Assembly: GCA_020852175.1 (NCBI GenBank)
Contig: JADZBH010000028.1
Span: 40,458-104,457, forward strand
Source: Bryobacterales bacterium
GTDB lineage: Bacteria; Acidobacteriota; Terriglobia; Bryobacterales; Bryobacteraceae
Direction: 5' to 3'
DNA length: 64,000 bases
Shown here: piece after piece, positions 60,880 to 64,000 of the stretch
Position numbering within the stretch: position 1 is the first letter of the stretch
How the letters are laid out: each line of letters begins with the position of its first letter
Translations under genes and position numbers: made by a program
The notes under the pieces: model-generated
Seen by the model: only the letters and a program-made list of their open reading frames with translations
Database searches by the model: none
Told to the model about the DNA's origin: nothing

Positions 60880-61560
60880 ATGCTGCTGCATATTCCACAG
60901 GTTTTGACCGACGAGCAGACCACCGAGTGCCGCCTGCTTCTGGAAGCGGCGGAATGGGTGGACGGACGCGTGACGGCCGGCTACCAGTCGGCGCGCGCCA
61001 AGAACAATTCGCAACTGCCCGAAGGCCATCCGGCGGCGCGGCAGGTGGGCGAGGTGATTCTGAAGGCGCTGGAACAGAACGCGCTGTTCCTGTCGGCGGC
61101 GCTGCCGTTGAAGGTATTCCCTCCGCTGTTCAACCGCTACGCCGGAGGCCAGTCGTTCGGCACGCACGTGGACAACGCCATCCGGCAGTCGCGCGAGACG
61201 GGCATGAAGATTCGCACCGATCTTTCGGCGACGCTGTTTTTCACCGGTCCCGAGGAGTACGACGGCGGAGAACTGGTGGTGGAGGACACCTACGGCGTGC
61301 AGCAGGTGAAGCTGCCCCCCGGACATATGGTGCTGTACCCTTCGACGAGCCTTCACCATGTGCGCCCGGTGACCAGCGGCGCACGGCTCTGCTCGTTCTT
61401 CTGGCTGCAAAGCATGGTGCGCGAAGACGCCGAACGGACGCTGCTGTTCGACCTCGACGTGGCCATTCAACAAATTACCGCGGAGCGGGCCGATCATCCG
61501 GCCTCCGTTCCGCTCACTGGTGTGTACCACAATCTCTTACGGCGCTGGGCGGAAATATAG
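60880..61560 (+). CDS. PKHD-type Fe(II)/2-oxoglutarate dioxygenase (PiuC/YbiX)
   Basis: This 226-residue protein matches the PiuC/YbiX family: [19 protein letters not shown] with the HxD metal pair, then [18 protein letters not shown] with the distal His and the Arg that binds 2-oxoglutarate. The family is nearly always next to siderophore receptors such as PiuA and Fiu; its substrate is probably the siderophore or receptor-linked, but it is not proven. The start is 10 bases after the receptor stop and the stop is just before the PepSY gene. Confidence 0.92.
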   Translation: MLLHIPQVLTDEQTTECRLLLEAAEWVDGRVTAGYQSARAKNNSQLPEGHPAARQVGEVILKALEQNALFLSAALPLKVFPPLFNRYAGGQSFGTHVDNAIRQSRETGMKIRTDLSATLFFTGPEEYDGGELVVEDTYGVQQVKLPPGHMVLYPSTSLHHVRPVTSGARLCSFFWLQSMVREDAERTLLFDLDVAIQQITAERADHPASVPLTGVYHNLLRRWAEI

Positions 61561-61561
61561 C

Positions 61562-62809
61562 ATGAGGAAAGTACTGTTCTGGATGCACCTGTGCACGGGC
61601 TGCGTGGCCGGGCTGGTGGTGTTGATCATGTCGGTAACGGGCGTGGCACTCACCTATGAAAAGCAGATGGTCCGCTGGTTCGACCGGCAGGCGCTCTCCG
61701 CGCGGCCGCAAGGCACGGCGCCGCTTCCGGCGGAAGCTCTGCTTGAGCGCGTGCGCGAGCAGAAGGGCTCGCTGCCGTCGTCGGTAACCTGGCGCAACTC
61801 GGCCGCCGAGCCGGTTCTGCTCAGCTATGGGCGCGAGGGACAGGCGTATGCCGACGCGGCCACGGGCGCCATTCTTGGCGCGGGCAACACGGGTGTGCGC
61901 AAGTTCTTCCGCGCCATGACGGACTGGCACCGCTGGCTCGGCCAGGAGGGGCCGGGCCGCACGGCGGGACGCGCGATCACAGGCGCCTGCAATCTGGCGT
62001 TTCTGTTCATCGTGGTCTCGGGGCTCTATCTTTGGTTCCCGCGGGAATGGACGCGCCGCCACTTCGCACCCATTCTGTGGTTCCGCGGCGGGCTCGGAGG
62101 CAAGGCGCGTGACTTTAACTGGCACAACGTGATCGGCTTCTGGTGCCTTGTGCCGTTGTTCGTGGTGGTGCTCTCCGGCGCGGTGATCTCTTACCCGTGG
62201 GCGAGCAACCTTGTCTACACGCTGGCCGGTTCGCAACCGCCCGCGCAGACCAAGGGCGGCGGCAAGGCAGGGGAAGGCAAAGGAAAGGATGCCAGACGCG
62301 GCGAAGGCAAAGGGGAAGGCGTCCAGGCTGCGCGCGGCGGTTCGCGGCCGGCCGGACCTCCCGGATTGGGCGCGGAGCCTCCCGCCACGCTGCCGCTGGA
62401 CGGCATCAACACAGGCTTCGACCGCGCCCGCACGGCACGGAAGAGTTGGGAGGCGATCACGCTCCGGCTGCCTTCTTCCGAACGTGCGCCCATCGTGTTC
62501 AGTGTCGATGAAGGCGGCCCTGGACAGGGCCATCTGCGCAGCACGGTGACGCTGGCGCGGGAGACGGGCGCGGTAACGGTGCTGAACGAGTACGACACCT
62601 ACGACGCAGGCCGTAAGGCGCGCATCTGGCTGCGCTTCGCGCACACGGGCGAGGTGTACGGCATGACGGGGCAGACCATAGCCGGCCTGGCATCGTTGGG
62701 CGGCGTGTTCCTGGTCTACACGGGCGTCGCGCTCAGCCTGCGGCGGTTCGCGGCGTGGCGGCGGCGGCGCGTGCGGGCCGTCGAGTGTCCGGAAGAGGCG
62801 GCCGCCTAA
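61562..62809 (+). CDS. PepSY-associated inner-membrane protein
   Basis: This 415-residue protein has the PepSY_TM architecture. The first membrane helix with His is KVLFWMHLCTGCVAGLVVLIMSVTGVALTYEK, and others are at residues about 138-158 (TGACNLAFLFIVVSGLYLWFP), 185-205 and 370-390. Heme- or iron-reducing roles have been proposed for such proteins at siderophore loci, via paired His residues (MHLC, WHRWLG, WHNVIGFW, FAHTGEVYGM). A low-complexity Gly/Lys/Ala/Arg insert lies at about 225-285 (KGGGKAGEGKGKDARRGEG). It follows piuC by one base and completes the iron-uptake operon. Confidence 0.85.
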   Translation: MRKVLFWMHLCTGCVAGLVVLIMSVTGVALTYEKQMVRWFDRQALSARPQGTAPLPAEALLERVREQKGSLPSSVTWRNSAAEPVLLSYGREGQAYADAATGAILGAGNTGVRKFFRAMTDWHRWLGQEGPGRTAGRAITGACNLAFLFIVVSGLYLWFPREWTRRHFAPILWFRGGLGGKARDFNWHNVIGFWCLVPLFVVVLSGAVISYPWASNLVYTLAGSQPPAQTKGGGKAGEGKGKDARRGEGKGEGVQAARGGSRPAGPPGLGAEPPATLPLDGINTGFDRARTARKSWEAITLRLPSSERAPIVFSVDEGGPGQGHLRSTVTLARETGAVTVLNEYDTYDAGRKARIWLRFAHTGEVYGMTGQTIAGLASLGGVFLVYTGVALSLRRFAAWRRRRVRAVECPEEAAA

Positions 62810-63027
62810 CAAGAAAGTTTTGCGACTCACGCGCGTCTTCCGCATTCCTTCCGATAAGTCTCTCAGGTAGTAAGCGCCGCTGACCGGCCGTCCAGTTTTC
62901 GGCCGCCAGCTTCTGCATTGCGCCGGGCTTCGCCGTCCGCGAGAGGGGCGCAGCAGCCTCACGAGCAACAGCATGGAGCCGGCCATTCTCGTGGTCCAGG
63001 CGCGGAACGAGAGAGGGTTTGAGGGAA

Positions 63028-64000
63028 ATGAAATCACAAATGACAGTTGGAAAGAAGTTCAGTCTGGCCTGTGCGGGGCTGGTCCTATTCACCGCCCTCC
63101 TGGGAGGGTTCTCGCTCTACAGTCTCGCCGGCATCGACAAGAACCTCCAGGCAATCGTGGCCGACTCGTTGCCCGGCGTCATCTCCATCGCGGAAATTCG
63201 CGGGCGGTTCCTGGAAATTCGCGGGCATGCCTGGAGGCATATCGCCACTCCGGACACGGCCGCCATGGCAAAGATCGATGAAGAGATTGCCGGCTTCAAG
63301 CGGCAAATCGAGGAGGCGTTACCCCAGTATGAGAAGACCATCACGTTAGCCGAGGACCGGGCGCGGTTCGACCGGCTGCGGCCGCACTTCGATCGCTTTT
63401 ATTCCACCTGGGAGGATGCGAGAAAGCTGAGTTTGGCGAATCAGAAGGCGGAGGCGCGATCGCGTTACATCGCCGAGGTGGATCCCTCGTATATCCAGCT
63501 CCGCGGCTCGCTCAGCGAACTGGTCGATTGGAACAAGGGCAACGGTGAGCGGAACGCGCACAGTTCGACCGCGGCGCTGAACCAGGCGCGGTGGTGGACA
63601 GGGTCGCTGCTGGCTATCAGTGTCATCGTGGGCGGCTTGCTGGCCTTCTTCATCACACGCGGCGTCAACACCGCCCTCACCCGCGCGATCGGCGAACTTG
63701 CCGCTGGCGCCAGACAGGTGGCGAGCGCCGCGTCGCAGTTGTCCACCTCAAGCCAGTCGCTGGCGCAGGGCTCCTCCGAGCAGGCGGCTTCCATCGAGGA
63801 GACATCGGCTTCGAGCGAGGAGATCAACTCCATGGCCCGCCGGAACAGCGAGAACTTGCGCGCGGCGGCGGATCTGATGACGCAGTCGCAGCAGAAGTTC
63901 GCCCAAACCAACCAGGCGCTGGACCAGTCGGTAGCCGCAATGGGCGAAATCAGCACGCAAAGCGACAAGATTTCGAGAATCATCAAGACCATCGACGAGA
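63028..64000 (+). CDS. Methyl-accepting chemotaxis protein (partial, runs off the window)
   Basis: From the ATG at 63028 the frame stays open to the window end (324 codons). It has an N-terminal membrane helix (KFSLACAGLVLFTALLGGFSLYSL), a periplasmic four-helix-bundle (4HB_MCP) sensor (about 35-185), a second membrane helix (WWTGSLLAISVIVGGLLAFFITRG) and a coiled cytoplasmic part (QVASAASQLSTSSQSLAQGSSEQAASIEETSASSEEI) that leads into a signalling domain. GAGGGAA lies directly upstream. The ligand is unknown. It would act with CheW/CheA outside this window. The first half of the signalling domain is present; the tip is beyond base 64000. Confidence 0.9.
   Translation, partial: MKSQMTVGKKFSLACAGLVLFTALLGGFSLYSLAGIDKNLQAIVADSLPGVISIAEIRGRFLEIRGHAWRHIATPDTAAMAKIDEEIAGFKRQIEEALPQYEKTITLAEDRARFDRLRPHFDRFYSTWEDARKLSLANQKAEARSRYIAEVDPSYIQLRGSLSELVDWNKGNGERNAHSSTAALNQARWWTGSLLAISVIVGGLLAFFITRGVNTALTRAIGELAAGARQVASAASQLSTSSQSLAQGSSEQAASIEETSASSEEINSMARRNSENLRAAADLMTQSQQKFAQTNQALDQSVAAMGEISTQSDKISRIIKTIDE

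Noticed and set aside
62815..62880. Sigma-28-type promoter (CCGATAA) before the chemotaxis receptor
   Set aside because: The -10-like CCGATAA near 62860 has a GAAAGTTT upstream, but the spacing is about 29 bases instead of about 11.
1..64000. Many long antisense open frames, such as 11409-12773 and 16274-17458
   Set aside because: In high-GC DNA the opposite strand of real genes stays open by codon bias. Their products are Arg/Gly/His-rich without domain signatures, and each lies exactly over a gene with clear family motifs.
1..64000. CRISPR arrays, tRNA and rRNA genes
   Set aside because: I looked for regularly spaced repeats and cloverleaf or rRNA-like stretches in the intergenic regions and found none. 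A covariance search would be decisive.

Overview
The window is high-GC bacterial chromosome with densely packed genes. It most likely comes from an acidobacterium of the Solibacter/Bryobacter group (Bryobacterales). The main evidence is an 871-residue secreted protein ending in the Solibacter-type TIGR03437 domain, together with PEP-CTERM proteins, several secreted DUF1080 proteins, a Tat-type Gfo/Idh/MocA oxidoreductase, a sulfatase and a FHA-GAF-SpoIIE phosphatase. I saw no rRNA, tRNA, CRISPR array, insertion sequence or prophage module. The taxonomic call is inference from gene content.

Layout. 1-2.3 kb: end of purC, then cvpA and a HAD phosphatase, convergent with a secreted DUF1080 protein. 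2.3-3.3 kb: a HigBA-type toxin-antitoxin locus whose toxin is cut by an in-frame amber codon. 3.5-10.5 kb: a B12-binding radical SAM enzyme, an unknown secreted helical protein, a Na+/solute symporter overlapping an amino-acid permease, and a small coiled-coil/AT-hook-like protein with a clear promoter. 10.5-18.7 kb: a serine hydrolase fused to a NamZ-type (DUF1343) muramidase, a pterin dehydratase, an SDR, a MEMO-family protein, then walJ-purB-O-methyltransferase and a degenerate response regulator. 19-26.5 kb: a PEP-CTERM protein, two MFS carriers, a dapA-family aldolase, and a 706-residue protein that looks like a polymorphic toxin with a CyaA/edema-factor/ExoY-like nucleotidyl cyclase C-terminus. 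25.6-31.3 kb: an overlapping operon of a CstA-YbdD fusion, a double DUF1080 protein and an exported FAH-family protein, followed by a PqaA-like protein. 31.4-35.5 kb: a 57-residue PEP-CTERM protein with a sigma-54-like promoter and strong terminator, a lipoprotein, a duplicated LAS metallopeptidase, a sulfatase and a methyltransferase. 35.5-43.2 kb: kup, an LpxL-type acyltransferase, mnmA-nifS, a SAM hydrolase, a FmdB-like protein, and an S41 peptidase lacking its catalytic dyad. 43.3-54.8 kb: the TIGR03437 protein, a Gfo/Idh protein, a BON protein, biotin carboxylase/BCCP with a DnaC-like ATPase, two unknown helical-repeat proteins and a TadZ/CpaE-like protein. 54.8-64 kb: a Fur regulator, the FHA-GAF-PP2C phosphatase, a TrmB regulator, then an iron-uptake operon (TonB receptor with STN domain, PiuC-like dioxygenase, PepSY membrane protein) behind a structured leader resembling a cobalamin riboswitch, and the start of a chemotaxis receptor.

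The strongest leads are the candidate cyclase toxin (21190-23310), the structured leader in front of a siderophore-type receptor (58284-58418), the pseudo-protease (41868-43160), the CstA-YbdD fusion (27565-29805), and the minimal PEP-CTERM protein with a sigma-54-like promoter (31392-31735).
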